NCBI GenBank assembly: GCA_016490735.1
Contig: JAEMWC010000283.1
Coordinates: 606,001 to 670,000, forward strand
Length of the DNA stretch: 64,000 bases
Direction: 5' to 3'
DNA from: Pachyseris speciosa
Lineage: Eukaryota > Cnidaria > Anthozoa > Scleractinia > Pachyseridae
Shown here in pieces: positions 38,521-52,036 of the stretch; the first letter of the stretch is position 1, and each line of letters starts with the position of its first letter. The translations under genes were made by a program, and so were the position numbers. Under the pieces are notes generated by a model. The model was not told the DNA's origin. It saw only the letters and a program-made list of their open reading frames with translations, and made no database searches.

Positions 38521-40267
38521 ATCGGAAAACAAGAGCAATCCAGGTGCATTGTGGAAAACCTTGAATGATATCACATCACGTAAACAGAGCTCCCCAATCT
38601 CTTGTATCGAAACCGATGGTGTAGCACACTGTGACAATCCATCTATCGCTAAGATCCTAAATATCCACTTCTCGACAATTGGCACAAAGCTCGCGAACAA
38701 ACTAAAATCCTTCAGTACCTTACTACCTCCTCCTGTAAGGTCAACTGATTTGCCAAAGTTTGCTTTTAAACCAATCACCGAAGAGTTTGTACACGGTCAA
38801 CTTAAACAACTTAGAACTAACAAAGCAATTGGCCTAGACAATATCAGTGCTCGTCTTCTGAAAGACTCGGCTAGTGTAATTAGCAAAAGTCTCACAAAAT
38901 TGTTTAATCAATCTTTGGTCACTTGCACCTTCTCTTCGTTATGGAAGTTTGGATAGGTATCTGCCCTCTTCAAAAAAGGCGATCGTTGTGACCCAAACAA
39001 TTACAGGCCAATAACCGTGCTACCTACCTTGAGCAAGATTCTGGAGAAGGCGGTACATAACCAACTCTACTTTTTCCTCAATGACAACAAGATCATTACT
39101 TCCAAGCAATTTGGTTTTCGACCCAAGTTATCGACTAATATAGCCTTGACACACTTTACAGATAATGTACTTCTGAACATGGACTCTGGTCGTCTTACAG
39201 GAGCTGTTTTCTTGGATCTTTCGAAAGCGTTCGATACAGTTGACCACAATCTTTTACTCCATAAGCTCAAATCAGTGGGACTCTCTGAAGTCACTGTTAA
39301 TTGGTTCCAGTCATATCTCGCGAACAGAAAACAAAGGACGTCTGTCGGAGATACACTCTCTGTTGCTGCATCACTTACTGTTGGGGTCCCACAAGGAAGT
39401 ATATTAGGACCGCTTCTTTTTCTTATCTATGTCAATGATTTACCATCATGTCAGCTTGCTAGTGAAATTATTCTTTATGCTGATGACACTGTGATTTATT
39501 ACTCATCGACTGACATGTTAGACCTTGAAAGCAAGTTAAATTCTGATTTGGCTACTATTTCCAATTGGTTTTCGAGTAATCTGCTGACCCTAAATATTTC
39601 TAAATGCAATTTTGTTATTTTTGGTAGTTCACGGAGGCTTAAGCTGGTTAATGACGTTTCTCTTAAAGTGAATTCCACTGCTATTGATAGGTCCGATTCG
39701 TTTAAGTACTTGGGTGTGGTTATAAACCAAACTTTGTCTTGGTCCGAGCACATTGATTCCATCAGTACAAGGATCAATCAAAGGATTGGAATGATAAAGA
39801 GAATACGACATCTTTTGCCTCTACATGCTAAGTTAACATTATACAACTGCTTAATCATCCCACTCTTTGACTATGGAGACACAGTGTGGGGTGACAAAAA
39901 TAACGACACACTTATGGGCCAGCTGCAAGTTCTTCAAAACAAGGCAGCCAAGGTCCTGCTTAATTTACCACCAAGAAGTTCATCTACTGAGGCACTAGAT
40001 CGTTTGAACCTTAAGACCCTCTAAAAGAGACGACACTTCCATCGCTGTGTTATGATGCATAAATATCTGTCGGGGGAAGTTGATTTTAATTTTAACATCA
40101 GACGCAATAGTAGCTTTCATTCTTATCAAACTCGCGGAAGTAATGATTTACACCTCCCTCGCGTGCGTACCAACTGGGGCAGACAAACGTTCATATTTCA
40201 AGCCTCTAAAGACTGGAACAACTTAGACAATAATGTTAAAAGTAGCGAATCGATGTCCTTTTTTTAA
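38521..40267 (+). pseudogene. Non-LTR reverse transcriptase with two in-frame nonsense codons
   Basis: The frame shows RT blocks in order: NNYRPI near 38996, FLDLSKAFDTVDH near 39212, GVPQGSILGPLLFLIYVNDL near 39385, and the catalytic YADDT near 39475, then a C-terminal LPRVRTNWGRQTF...W. TAG at 38954-38956 and TAA at 40022-40024 interrupt one otherwise continuous frame. It lacks an endonuclease domain and so cannot retrotranspose. The family call (CR1/L2 group) is from the YADDT context and microsatellite tail. Confidence 0.92.
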
Positions 40268-40432
40268 GGCCAAACTTAAAAGCTCATAACTTGGTAAATA
40301 ATGACCTATTTAGTTATTGTTTTTAGCTTTTTAATCAGTTTTTTATTGTAATATTAATTTCTATTTTTGTAAATTATAATTTGCAGGGCCCCACTGAAAA
40401 CCGCCAAGGCGAGTGGGTTCCCTGGATAAATA

Positions 40433-40464
<32 letters not shown>
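38521..40464 (+). mobile_element. 5'-truncated CR1/L2-like LINE
   Basis: It interrupts a satellite unit at ACAGCAGAAT|TCATTGATG, as seen by comparing neighbouring units, and ends with an (ATT)n tail at about 40434-40464. The endonuclease domain is absent, consistent with 5' truncation during target-primed reverse transcription. No long target duplication is evident. Confidence 0.9.
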
Positions 40465-40466
<2 letters not shown>

Positions 40467-41519
40467 TTGATGTATTAGCAGTGAACCTAATGAAATGTTA
40501 GGATTACCCATGCCAACGTTTTGAAATCTATACGTAGTTTGATAGAAGCTGTATATATACACGCGAGCTTCATACTTTAGAAGAAATGGAGCGCCAAAGG
40601 TGATGAATAGGCTATTTTCGAATTGTGGAAGAACAAAGCAACCAAGTCGACGTTTAGGCGAATAATTTGCATTTCGCTTTGTTGTTAACAAAGGAAAATG
40701 CAAATTATTCCCCTAAACCTCGACTTGGTTCTTTTGTTGTCCCACAATTCGAAACAAGCCTATTGAAAACAATAAGAAAAATTAAAAATTTATGTTTGCG
40801 GATTTACCTCATATATCTCGTACCGGTTAGATAATGACACTACTAAAGGCCAGGTCAAAGACCTTATTTTTTTTTATTCATTGTTATTTAAAATTCTGCA
40901 AGAATAATTAAGTCTTGTCATCACTGGTACTCATTGGCATTTGCCTGGTAAATACACAGCATTGGTAATTATAAAATTTTCAAATTATTACAAGCGTTCT
41001 GATTAGTGGACTTGAGTGCATTATATCAACGTCACGCGTGATCATTGTGGAATTATAATGTGACGCGGGGTACGTCACAAGTGTGCGCGCGTGGAAATCT
41101 CTGCCGTATTTAGAGAGTAACGTATTTAGAGAGTAACTGAAAAGTTGAGTCAACTTACTCATCGAAGAAGTAAGGAAGTCTCACGAAAAAAATGTATGTT
41201 GAAAAAAGCTTCCATGAGAATGAACTTAAATCCAAAGATTTATTTTTTTTTTGACTGAATGTAACATTTTAGTTTATGTAATTTTGTAGTGTTCAGTATT
41301 TCTTATCTTTTTTTTTTCTTTTTAAATTAATTAACAAAACAAAACAAAACTGAAATCGAGCAGCCTTCGGAGAGGATGAGATTTCTCTTCCTGCAATCAG
41401 GTAGAGTTTACAAAGTTAACGAAGCTAATTATAGAAGGTGTGATCGGAGATACCAATGCCTCTAAAATGGTTGTCTTTTCGGAAACCTAGGCTTAGTTAC
41501 TCGGCCTTTTCGTGGAACG

Positions 41520-42560
41520 GCCGAGTCTAAAAATAAGCTTGGTTTAACTTTGTCGTTCTCTTCGTCTTTTATCGTCGTGTTTTATCTACAAAGTTGATAT
41601 CCGCCGTTTTTGCATAAGCGCTAAAAAAACATCAATGACATAGGTCGATTTCAAAGTTTTCAAGAATTGCATAATGCATCAGTAGTTGTGAATTTATATA
41701 GATTTCTCATTCTCTCATGGAAGCGAGATACAAAATTTTTTGAACAACTTTTTCCTTTTCAGGTTTACACGATTAGTTTGGTTCTTTGAATTGGCATGCA
41801 AAACGAAGGTAATGAAATAAAGTCAGTTATGCTTCGGGTTTTTTCCTCGGCTTCTTAAGCGTGTAATGATTAACGAATGAATTTCTCGGTCATGTTTAGT
41901 TGAAGGTTTCAAGTTAAATAGTGATCAGTTTTATGGGAAACACCTGAAAACACACTACCGTTTGTTTGTGATGAACAAGCAAAACAATTTAGAGAATTCT
42001 TTGTTTTGTCTAAAGGAGGACTGTGCCATTCTGTTTCGTGATCGAGAATCAGAAAGCGTGCCCTCGGGTCTTGGACAGTCCATTGCCAAATGTTTTGTCT
42101 TCTCTGGCGTGGCGGAAAAGCACTGAAAAATATCGTTAAAAAGTATTTTGTTTTGTCAACGGACAATGGCCGAACATTATCGCGTTATTTCTTTGCAACC
42201 GAACGTGTATAATCAAAGGGCCCTATGAGCCAACGCATTTAAGCTTTAGCACGGAAATGCCGGTGTTGCCAGTAGAGTTCTTAAATATACTGTAAATAAT
42301 GTTGGTCAACCAAACACTTGTCCTGTTTTGCTGTACTTCCTTTTTCATCTTTTTTTATTTGTGAAAAATCACTTTTAGCACAGGAATAATGGTCGTTCAT
42401 CTGATGAATACTGTGGTAAAAGCAGAGAGAAAACGTCGCACAGTTTCAGTCGGACTTACTTTGGTGTCAAGCTTATTTGCTCGAGGGGATTTGTCCCAGC
42501 AAATTTTGAACAGCCTTTGCTTAGAAGTGAGACAGTCCCTCCTTGAATAACGTTTGCTAA
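41520..42560 (+). repeat. Long-form satellite segment absent from the 1.7-kb units
   Basis: Between GGCCTTTTCGTGG and CAGCAAATTTTGAAC this unit carries about 1 kb that the standard units lack (they join the two flanks directly). The same extra sequence is found, interrupted, at 46850-46978, 52711-53160 and 54831-55190. So the 1.7-kb unit looks like an internal-deletion derivative of a longer repeat. No gene is recognised. Confidence 0.75.
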
Positions 42561-45500
42561 TATATATATTTATCCAAGCCTAAAAGTGGAGCTCCAAAAG
42601 CATTCTTTTTTTTTACTGGCATTTACATATAGTCTGCTTGTTACATCACCCATCTGACCTCACTCAAGCTACAGACCGAATGCTGTAAAAAATAGTATGG
42701 AAAGGTGATCTGAGCCAGTGGCACAGTGGATCTGGACCCCCCGAGGATTTGCACTGTCCAGTCCAGATCTGCTTGTGGATCAGATTTGGACACCCTAGTC
42801 CAGAACTGCTAGCAAATATGAACCCCTTTTACGGATTTGGACCCCCCTACCCCTCCAAAAACAAGTGTTCTATTGAGTAAGGTAATGAAAATTCCTTTGC
42901 AAATTGAGTTTGGAGATGTTAAAAAAGCAAAATAAAAATATTGACTTAGGTTTTAATGCCTTGTGTGAAAAAGAACCTGCCACTCTAGTCTGCATCTATA
43001 AATTTTTAAAACAAAACATTTCTTAACATCTTAGAGCAATACCTAAGGACTGGTCTGTTTCCCCGTTCAACTGTAGGCTACTTAGTTATGGTTTAGAGCC
43101 ACTAGAAATTGGTGGAGAAGCCTGCATGGTGATTACTCCTTTGAATCAGTATCACAATTCAGATATATAGTGATTCAGATCATCACTTCATAATGTATGC
43201 AATTTCAATTACCCACAGCCTCCCATGAGACAGTCGGATATCAGAAACTGTGTATCCTCTGGATATATGTATGCCTCAAAAAAAAAAAAAATGAAAGAAA
43301 GATAGATGGAAATCAATAAAAATATTTAGATAATATGAATTAAGACCAAGATATTTCTTTGATCACTTACTTCTTGACCTTACTATCACAAAAAACTGCT
43401 TGCTAACATTAAGCTCCTCAATCAATGCACCTACAGTGTTTTTAAACAAAAATCCAGCTGCTCTTCTGACCAGCCAAGTGCAAGACCAAGCAACTTGATA
43501 ATAAGATATTGGGCATTTGGTTGATACCACTAACAATGTAGTATGAGGATTTAAGGTAATGATTCATCAAAGCAAAAGTGCTGGAAATCCGCGTTAGCCA
43601 ATTAACTTGATTTTCTATTTTGCAAGAAAGACAAGGACTAGTCTCACATTTCTCCATGTACATTCGAAATTGCACAACATACTTCATCAAACATCAGAAA
43701 TCCCATTTAACATTAATGCCAAATGTCATTCAAACATCCCACAAGATTGGTGTGACCAGCTACTAATAAAATTAATTGAAAGACTGTATGCAGGAGAAGG
43801 AAGTCCAAAGGATGTGTACATTGATGAGAAAGAGCTTATTTTAAGTTTAATTTTAAGTTTTAAGTTTAATAATACTTTGTCATGCGAATACAACTAAGTT
43901 GATACAAAACAAAAAAAAAGTGCATGACTGGAGAGTAATTGGGAGACACTAAATTCCCATACAAAGAATATTATCTAATATTACACATTCTAAAAACTAA
44001 GAGGTGAAATTTAAACGTGGACCAAAGCTAAACTAATCAAAGTAAATCGAATACTTGTCTCTTACAAGTCACCCCTGATTTGAGATTGACACTAAAAGTT
44101 AAGAAGTAAGATTTAAATACAATCCAAAGCTAACCTAATTAAATTACATACTTGTCACTCACAAGCTACATCTGATATAAAATTGACACAAATAATGTAA
44201 TAGCTAGGACTTAAAACTGCTTAACAAAGGTACATGCATGATGTTCGATGGAACACCATTCCAGTCTGTTATGTGGCGATTAATATATATTTCCAGGCCA
44301 GGCCTAGAATCGGAGCTGCACAATCTCACCGAGCAACTTCGCCTGGCTTTATTTGGGCCAGTTTAATTTGTGATCAAAACAATTGAGCAGCAGCGGAGAA
44401 AACGAAGGGTTTTCGATAGCAAACGTTTGCCAAAAAAAAAAAAGAAAAAAAGACAGACATTAGTGAATCCTAACTACTTTCAGATGAAAGCAAAAGGAAT
44501 TCAAAAGCGGATAAAGAAAACTCTACAAGTACGATGCGAGTGTTTGCTCGAAGAAGGAGAAGGTGGAGAAATTAAACAAGACCAGCTAGCAATGAAAATA
44601 GCTTGTACTGATTAAGCTAGAAAAATCGGTATTTCTTTTGACATAAATGCCCCTAGAAAAGAAAATAAAGGGTACAAACTGATCGTTTACAGCTGTCAAC
44701 AGGAATTGACCGCGGTTCAGAAACAACAGAACAACAAACATATTACAAGAAAACAATTAAAGCACAATACGAATAATATTTCTTCGAAGATTCTTGGAGA
44801 AGGTGGAGAAATTAGACAAGTAACAAAAATATCTTTAAATTTAGACATAAATGTCCGTAGAAAAGACAAAAAAGACGTCCGCACCTCATCGTTAAGAGCA
44901 GTGAACAGGAATCACTGAGGCAGCAATCACTCGGAACGCGACAGAGCTGAATAATGGAGCCATTTCCCACAAACTCTTTCCTTGGCTTACACAAAGCACT
45001 AAAGTGCTTTGATAGTTTTATTGTTATTTCCCATGTCTTCCAAAGAACCTTCTTCAGTTAATGATTCTCAGTGGCAAAACATCATCCAGTTAATGAAGAA
45101 AGCGCTTGCCAAACCACACGAGCATTTATCTCGTAGACCCGTCCACTATAAAATTTATCAACGCCAGCCAGCCAGTCAACCCATTTCGCTGTTTTTAGCA
45201 TCCAAACGCTGATTCTTACCGGTTCAAACAAATTAAGACGACGTGTTTATAGACGGCGAAACTTAATTGTTGTTTACAGGCCGCTTTCGACGACGATCTC
45301 TAAAAGGTTTTTCAAATGAGGAGTAAAGCGCTCTGGGTTTTGACATTTTTGACAGCATTTTGGAACTTTATTTCAGATTTTGAGACGTGCACATGCACAC
45401 GCATTTGATCGACTTTTTTTTTTCACTCGAGCTTGAGTTTCCGCCTTTAATCCTTAATTTTACAAGGACTCATTGCGATTACGTGTTAATAAGATAAGGT

Positions 45501-46525
45501 CAAAAGTTTCTTAACGCTGTTGAGGCACCAAGTTCGAAATACAGTCAGCCAAGCCAAGTAAAAACACTCGTTCGCTTGCAAAGAAAACAATGTAACAAAA
45601 CAAACAAACAATTCAACTACTTCTTTGCGTCCAAAAAGGGTAGAGATAATTGTTATTTATATCCATTCGAGAGAAAGATACAAGTTTCATTTCTGAACAA
45701 AAGTAACAACGATTAAACCAAATGTTAAGCTTCTATTTATTTAATTTACCTCACTCTCCTGCGCTGTGTTGTAGAGGTTTCTACCACTTGAAAATACGTA
45801 AGCTTCAGTAAAGCAAAGATAAGCATCCGCAAACATAGCAAACGGTTTGTCCAAAGAAAGAGTTTCTTCCACAGAATTTAAGCTACTCGTTCCTCCCATT
45901 AATACCGTGAACTTTTAAGTGACCTTTCTTGGTGAGATGTAATATGCCGCGGCAAGGTGAAAGCCCTTGAAGCGTTGAATTATACTGTTTTCAACCGCAG
46001 AATCGATCCAAGTTTGAAGTTTTTCCTGAGAAAAATCTTTTGCCCTTCTTTTCATCACTTGAAAATTCACCTTCCGGAGTATATTTTCACAAGTTTTTGA
46101 TTTTTCTGCTTTTTACGCGAATTTAAAGACAAATTTCGATTGAAGAAGATGAAGTTGTTTTGCTCAAAATGAAGAAACCAACTGAATGTGAAATTACGTG
46201 CCGCATAAAGCGCGCGAAAATTTAAAAGCCTCGATTTGGTTTGGGTGTCCCACACCTGGCTTGAGCCTGCGATCAAATCGAAAGCAAGTACCTGGTCCGC
46301 GGTCAACTTCAAAAAACAGCTGACCTCGATGAGTTCTTAACTTGAGCCCGCGATATGGTGACGTGACACTAGTCAGCGGATACCTTGTTTTGACAGATGT
46401 CAATTGGCTATAAGAGGGATGTCCAGTATCAAAGACGTACGCTATAAACTAGCTGGTCAGCTGGGCCAGGTGGAGTATGGCCGCCATGTTGGATTATTAT
46501 GATTATTATTAGAATATTATTAATT
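42561..46525 (-). repeat. Right copy of the ~4-kb inverted repeat
   Basis: It is the reverse complement of 121-5140 without the two MITEs. Both flanks are satellite sequence, but from different positions of the unit, so the insertion was accompanied by loss or rearrangement of satellite DNA. Microsatellite-like TA marks the inner end and AATTAATAATATTC the outer end. Confidence 0.87.
43607..43897 (+). other. Short conserved reading frame in the 4-kb repeat, right copy
   Basis: A 96-codon frame (NINAKCHSNIPQDWCDQLLI, then ERLYAGEGSPKDVYIDEKE) corresponds to the shorter frame at 3939-4127. The protein-like composition and partial conservation hint at an old exon, but the frame is truncated in the other copy and no family is recognised. 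Confidence 0.3.
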
Positions 46526-46649
46526 AAAAAGCGTCCATTACAATGAGCTTAAATCCAAAGATTTATAGTTTTTTAAACTGAATATAACATTTTAATTTAT
46601 GTAATTTTTTAGCCTTCAGTAAATCTTACCTTCTTTTTTTTTCTTAAAA

Positions 46650-46680
<31 letters not shown>

Positions 46681-46978
46681 CTGAAATCGAACAGCTTACG
46701 GAGAGGAAGAGATTTCTCTTTCTGCAATCAGGTAGAGTTTACAAAGTTAACGAAGGTAACCATAGAAGGTTTGATCGGAGAAACCGATGCCACTAAAATG
46801 GTTGTCTGTTTTGAGAGTGAGGCTTAGTTAGTGGGCCTTTCTCTGGGAACGGCCGAGTCTAAAAATAATCTTGGCTTTTCTTTGTCGTCGTGTTACATTC
46901 ACAAAGTTCACATTCGCCGTTTCTGCGTAAGCGCTAAGAAAAACATCAATCTCTTAGTTCAAAGGTCGCGATATCACG
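46526..46978 (+). repeat. Diverged satellite unit, long form
   Basis: The sequence resumes satellite homology at AATGAGCTTAAATCCAAAG and runs through the A-rich tract and GGTAGAGTTTACAAAG to the long-form AACGGCCGAGTCTAAAAATAA block. Confidence 0.75.
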
Positions 46979-48739
46979 CTAAAAATTAAAGTGTAACCTT
47001 ACAAACGTGAAAAAGTAAAATTATACCTATCCACTGTGTAAATTATTACGCTGAAATTATCGTGTAATATTATATGTGATATTGGGTGATTTTACTCTTT
47101 TTAGAGTGGAAAAATTAAGGCGGAGTTAGGATGCTAAAATTACACAGCTAAAAGTTTTCTTTTACACCATTTTTAATTGTAATATAAAACATGCATGTTT
47201 TGTGTATTTTAATTCCGATAACGGGATAAATCAACGCCTTTTTAATGATGGTTTTACACCCATACAGTTGTATAAAAAAAAAACCACTGAAACCATTCAT
47301 CAGTGCAGCATGTACAGAGCATGTAATTTCGCCAATACACACTATAAATTAAATATACACTTTTTTGTCGTGTAGACCGTTACAGTGAAATTTAAGCTGT
47401 CAGGACTTTGGACAACAGTGCGATGCAGCCATGTCTCAGTCCATTTCTAGTACAACGTTTGCAATACTGGCAATACATAGAGTAAACAAAAAATCATCAA
47501 GATACAAGTAAGATTTTGAAATTGCAAGATGTACGGATGATCACGTTCGTAACGAAATAGGAGACTCGCGGTCAACCTCTTGATATCATTTACGTGAAAT
47601 GTTGTATGACCCTTTGTTTCTTGCCGGTTTTCACTTTTCTGTTTCTACTTGCTTGCGGACGTAACATTTTAACTATGTTCCTCGTGTATACACGTTAACC
47701 CGAACTAATTGTAATTTGGGTTGAAGAGTCATCTTAAACATCTACATTTATGGTATTCAATGTTTTCGAACAACACAAAAAATCATTGTTTAGATTTACG
47801 AATTGACAGGGCGCGAATTCTTCTCAAATCATGACCCTCGATCGCTCCTTTACAACTGACGTGACAGCGGTTAAAATACTCCAACAGTGTCTCTTTGTGT
47901 GATAAGCGTGCATTCAACGAAGAAGACCGGTGAAGACGTCCATACTTTGAGTTAAAAAAAAAAAAAAAACCAACAACTGATACCTTTGAACAGAGTGGAA
48001 ATACGGACGGTAATGGCTGTAAGCGACTGGTTCACCAGATTCGATAAGGCAGGCTGATAATTCATAACTTGTAATTATTCTGCATGAGCGGTGGCTATAT
48101 ATATGAATACTCGATACAAAATGTGTGTATAACTGGCTAAAGTCAGGGTTTCCACCATCTCCGCGCGATCGCTCGCGATCAGCCGTTTATATGGCAACAC
48201 TAGAGAAAAGTTTGTAATCTACGCTCTTAATTTTTTTAATGATTTTGGAGGCATATGAGAGTCAAGCGGATTTTGCCGCCTAAAAGCTAACCGAAGGGAC
48301 CTCCTACAACAAATCCCGAGCATACTTTCGCGAGGCTTAGATAAGCAAATTTGTCATACTTCTAGCTATCCACAGGATAATATCGCAGCCCTAACATTTT
48401 ATTATTGTACCATTTCAAAATTTCGTTTTGCATCTCCGTTGTATGAAGGAGAGGTGTTAAATTCGACTTTGACCATGCAATATAGGAACAACTGTTTCAT
48501 AATTAATTCGTGCGGCCTAAATTCTTGGGCTTGAAACTAAATTCTGCTAGTTCTCGTTTTGTTTTTGCCTTGAATAATTTGTACATGTCTCTCTAGTCAA
48601 AGTGAGTATCCGTGTTACCTTTCTTGTCGTCAAAGATTTTTCAAAAACATTTGAAGAATTGAACGGAAATAAAGTTTGTCCTGTTTACTCATTTTACTTT
48701 GCGGTTAACTGAGTATACAATCCTTTAAGGGTCACAGAC

Positions 48740-50350
48740 AAAATTTCAAGCCTTCATAACATTTCAAAGTGTGTTTTGCTTACATCATCATCCCGGTTGT
48801 TTACATCATCCACCGGCCAGGCAGTTATGTAAGGTGGTAATGCCCGCCTTTGACTAACGACCAGTCAGGTCGTTATGCCTGCCTGTTACTGGAGGTCATG
48901 TTTTAAACAATGCATGTTTAGAGCCGTGTTACAGCAAAAGGTGTCAAGCTTTCTTTAAAAAATCGTAGTTGTATTTTGTTTTCAGGAAAAAATTTCAAGC
49001 TTTGGTAATATTTCAAACTGAGTTTTCTTTACATCATGGCCCTGGTCCACCGGCCAGGCAGTTATGCAAGGTGGTAATGCATGCCTTTGACTAACGACCC
49101 AGTCAGGTGGTTATGCCTGCCTGTTACTGGGGGTCATGGTTTAAACAAGGCATGTTTAGAGCTGCGTTACAGCGAAAGGTGGCTAGCTCTCTTTAAAAAA
49201 GCGTAGTTGCATTTTGTTTTCATGACAAAATTTCAAGCCTTCATAATATTTCAAAGTGTGTTTTGTTTACATCATGGCCTGGTGCACCGGCGAGGCAGTT
49301 ATGTAAGGTGGTAATGCCCGCCTTTGAATCACAACCCAGTCATGTGGTTATGCCCGCCTGTTACTTGGGGTCATGGCTTAAACAAGGCATGTTTAGAGCT
49401 GCGTTACAGTGTAGCTTTCTTTAAAAAATCGTAGTTGTATTTTGTTTTCATGACAAAATTTCAAGCCTTCATAACATTTCAAAGTGTGTTTTGTTTACAT
49501 CATGGCCCTGGTCCACCGGCCAAGCAGTTACTAACGACTCAGTCAGGTGGTTATGCCCGCCTGTTACTGGGGGTCATGGTTTAAACAAGGCATGTTTAGA
49601 GATTTGTTACAACGGAAGGTATGTAGCTTTCTTTAAAAATTCGTAGTTGTATTTTGTTTTTATGACAAAATTTCAGGCCTCCTTAATATTTCAAAGTGTG
49701 TTTTGTTTACAGCATGGCCCTGGTCCCCTGGCCAGGTAACCATGTAAGGTGGTGATGCTCGCCTTTGACTAACGACCCAGTCAGGTGGTTATGTCCGCCT
49801 GTTACTGGGGGTCATGGTTTAAACAAGGCATGTTTAGAGCTGCGTTACACGAGCGAAAGGTGTCTAGCTTTCTTTAAAAAGTCTTAGTTGTGTTTTGTTT
49901 TTATGACAAAATTTCAATCATTCATAATATTTACAAATGTGTTTTAAGCTATCACAACATTATTGTGAACGTGTTTTGTTTTCATCCTGTCCGTGGTCCA
50001 ACGGCCAGGCAGTTATGTAAGGTGGTGATGCCCGCCTTTGACTAACGACCCAGTGAGGTGGTTATATCCACCTGTTACTGGGGTGTCATGTTTTAAACAA
50101 AGCATGTTTAGAGCTGCGTTGCAGCAAAAGGAGTTAAGCCTTTTTTTTAAAGTTCCTAGTTGTGTTTTGTTTCATCACAAACGTTCAAGCCTTCACAATA
50201 TTTACAAATGTGTTTTAAGCTGTCACAACATTATTGTGAATGTGTTTTGTTTTCATCATGGCCCTGGTCCACCAGCCAGACAGTTATGGAAGGTGGTGAT
50301 TCCCGTCTTTGACTAACAACCCAGTCAGGTAGTTATTTCCGCCTGTTACC
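48740..50350 (+). repeat. Minisatellite, about seven ~235-bp units
   Basis: Units carry CACCGGCCAGGCAGTTATG, then AAGGTGGTAATGCCCGCCTT, GACTAACGACCCAGTCAGG and GTTTAAACAAGGCATG. Starts of the first phrase lie near 48811, 49046, 49280, 49512, 49722, 49990 and 50269. Divergence rises toward the right end, where unit length grows to 265-280 bp. It is locally GC-richer than its surroundings. Confidence 0.9.
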
Positions 50351-51266
50351 TGGGGTCTTGGCTGGAACAGAATGTTTCTAGAACATGAAGAACATTGTAC
50401 AATTATTGGCGGATTATTGGCGGAATCCTAGTTGTGCATGTTTTGTGATACTAACACTGATACTGTTTTTCTTGCCTAGTTTGACTCTGACTCACTGTTT
50501 CCGAAACAAGCATGGAATAATACAAGGAATAAGAGTACTGGCAAAGAGAGAGGCTAGCTGCTTTGTTCGTATTTGCTTTAAATGCAACTTAACTTCATAA
50601 TTAATGAAAAAGCTATAACGCGTACGTTATCCGTAACACAAGCTCTTTTGAACTTCATTCTACATGCAGGTTTTGGTTCCAAAGAGAAGAGAAGCTGAAG
50701 GAGCTAAGAAAAATAACCACTATTCGCTTGGCATGTGAGTTGATTCCTCTGACTATAAAGAAACATTTGCAGCAGAGGAAGAGATCGTGAGCTACAGTAT
50801 GTCTCCGAGGGCGAGAATGGTTGAACTTCAGTTGAAACATATAATTTCTGTGGTTGCTTACTATACCTGCTTCATTCTAGTGGAATCTCGTGTTGTAATA
50901 AAGGGATTTTTTTTGCTACCAGGTGTGGTGTTGTTATTAGAGTTGATGGATTTATATACACTGTAGAGTGTATCAAAGCCAGGCGATGGAAGTGTGGCAA
51001 GTTTCTATTTTACGCGAAACATAATATGAAATAGGTAAAAGTTACACTAAATTATGAGAGAAACTATAACTAATGTAAGTGTAATTTTACCTTTCTGGAT
51101 TTGTGTATAATCATGCACTAAAAAAGGCTAGCGGGGTTGGCAAGGTGGCTACACTATAAGTTGGTGTAATATTACCCCTTTTATCTGATGTCATTACACC
51201 AATTTGAGGTGTAGATTTATACATGATGAAGTTGTAAAGATCCCATTTTACACTGGTTTGCGCGTA

Positions 51267-51320
<54 letters not shown>
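51267..51320. repeat. (AAT)n microsatellite
   Basis: An uninterrupted run of about 18 AAT units; its complement gives a long poly-isoleucine in a spurious frame. Confidence 0.98.
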
Positions 51321-51322
<2 letters not shown>

Positions 51323-51794
51323 CTTTATTGGCAACATCTCTACATGGTAGCTCTTCATTTACCAACTACTATTAGTATTAGTACTACTACTAGTATTATT
51401 AAAACGAATTTAAAAAAAAATTGCTTACTGTTAACATGATCTAGTGGTCTTAGCTTTAGTAGGTAGCAAGCGCGTAACTTCCCTGCTAAAAATGTTATGG
51501 TCAACAGTATTTCTAATGTTTTTCGGGAGCTTATTAAAAAGAGCAGCAGCGTGATCTTGGAAGGTGTTTGCTATTAACGGGATTTCTATTTGAGTACCAC
51601 AAGTGGATCTTAAGTTTCTGGGTTAACTGTATACTTTTAAGCGCAAATACGTAGGCCAAAAGGGCATATACAGAGCTTTATGTACTAATTTAAGTAAGTT
51701 CAGCTGTCTTTGCTCTTGTATTGGCAACTAAATGAGAGACAGGACGTCATCTAGAGAAGCATATCTACCCACTACAAAACTAGCGGCCGCATTT

Positions 51795-51796
<2 letters not shown>

Positions 51797-51853
<57 letters not shown>
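51797..51853. repeat. (AT)n microsatellite
   Basis: About 28 uninterrupted TA units. Confidence 0.98.
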
Positions 51854-51855
<2 letters not shown>

Positions 51856-52036
51856 CCTTACTGTCCTTAATTAATTTCCAGGGGGATTTGGCCGTGCATC
51901 GCCGATCGACCGGGGAGTAGTGACGTGATCCTGATTGCAGAAAATGTGTGAAATTGTCTCCTCCAACCTTACCATAAAAAATAAGGCCACACTGTGCATG
52001 TGTTGTACAGTAAAAATATGTGTTCCCAGTGAGGTT

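Larger units (their letters stand above)
24257..41519 (+). repeat. Tandem satellite array, ~1.7-kb units
   Basis: The landmark GTGCGCGCGTGCAAATCTCT (and diverged forms) recurs at about 25027, 26727, 28429, 30140, 31840, 33722, 35427, 37119 and 41075, giving periods of 1,692-1,711 bp except where insertions or a local duplication intervene. Repeated short reading frames of 74-95 codons on the minus strand are part of the unit, not genes. Units contain a long palindrome, a short AAAGACCTTA...TAAGGTTCTTT inverted repeat and an A-rich tract. Neighbouring units differ mosaic-like, some pairs nearly identical, indicating unequal exchange or conversion. Confidence 0.95.

Noticed and set aside
121..46525. 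One 46-kb transposon with 4-kb terminal inverted repeats
   Set aside because: The Polinton has its own right terminus at 24256, and the right repeat copy lies within satellite sequence, so a single unit is not supported; kept only as an open possibility.
48740..50350. CRISPR or gene family in the 235-bp repeats
   Set aside because: Whole units repeat without unique spacers and no conserved reading frame runs through them.
51111..51365. 84-codon frame with poly-isoleucine
   Set aside because: It is a translation of the (AAT)n microsatellite.
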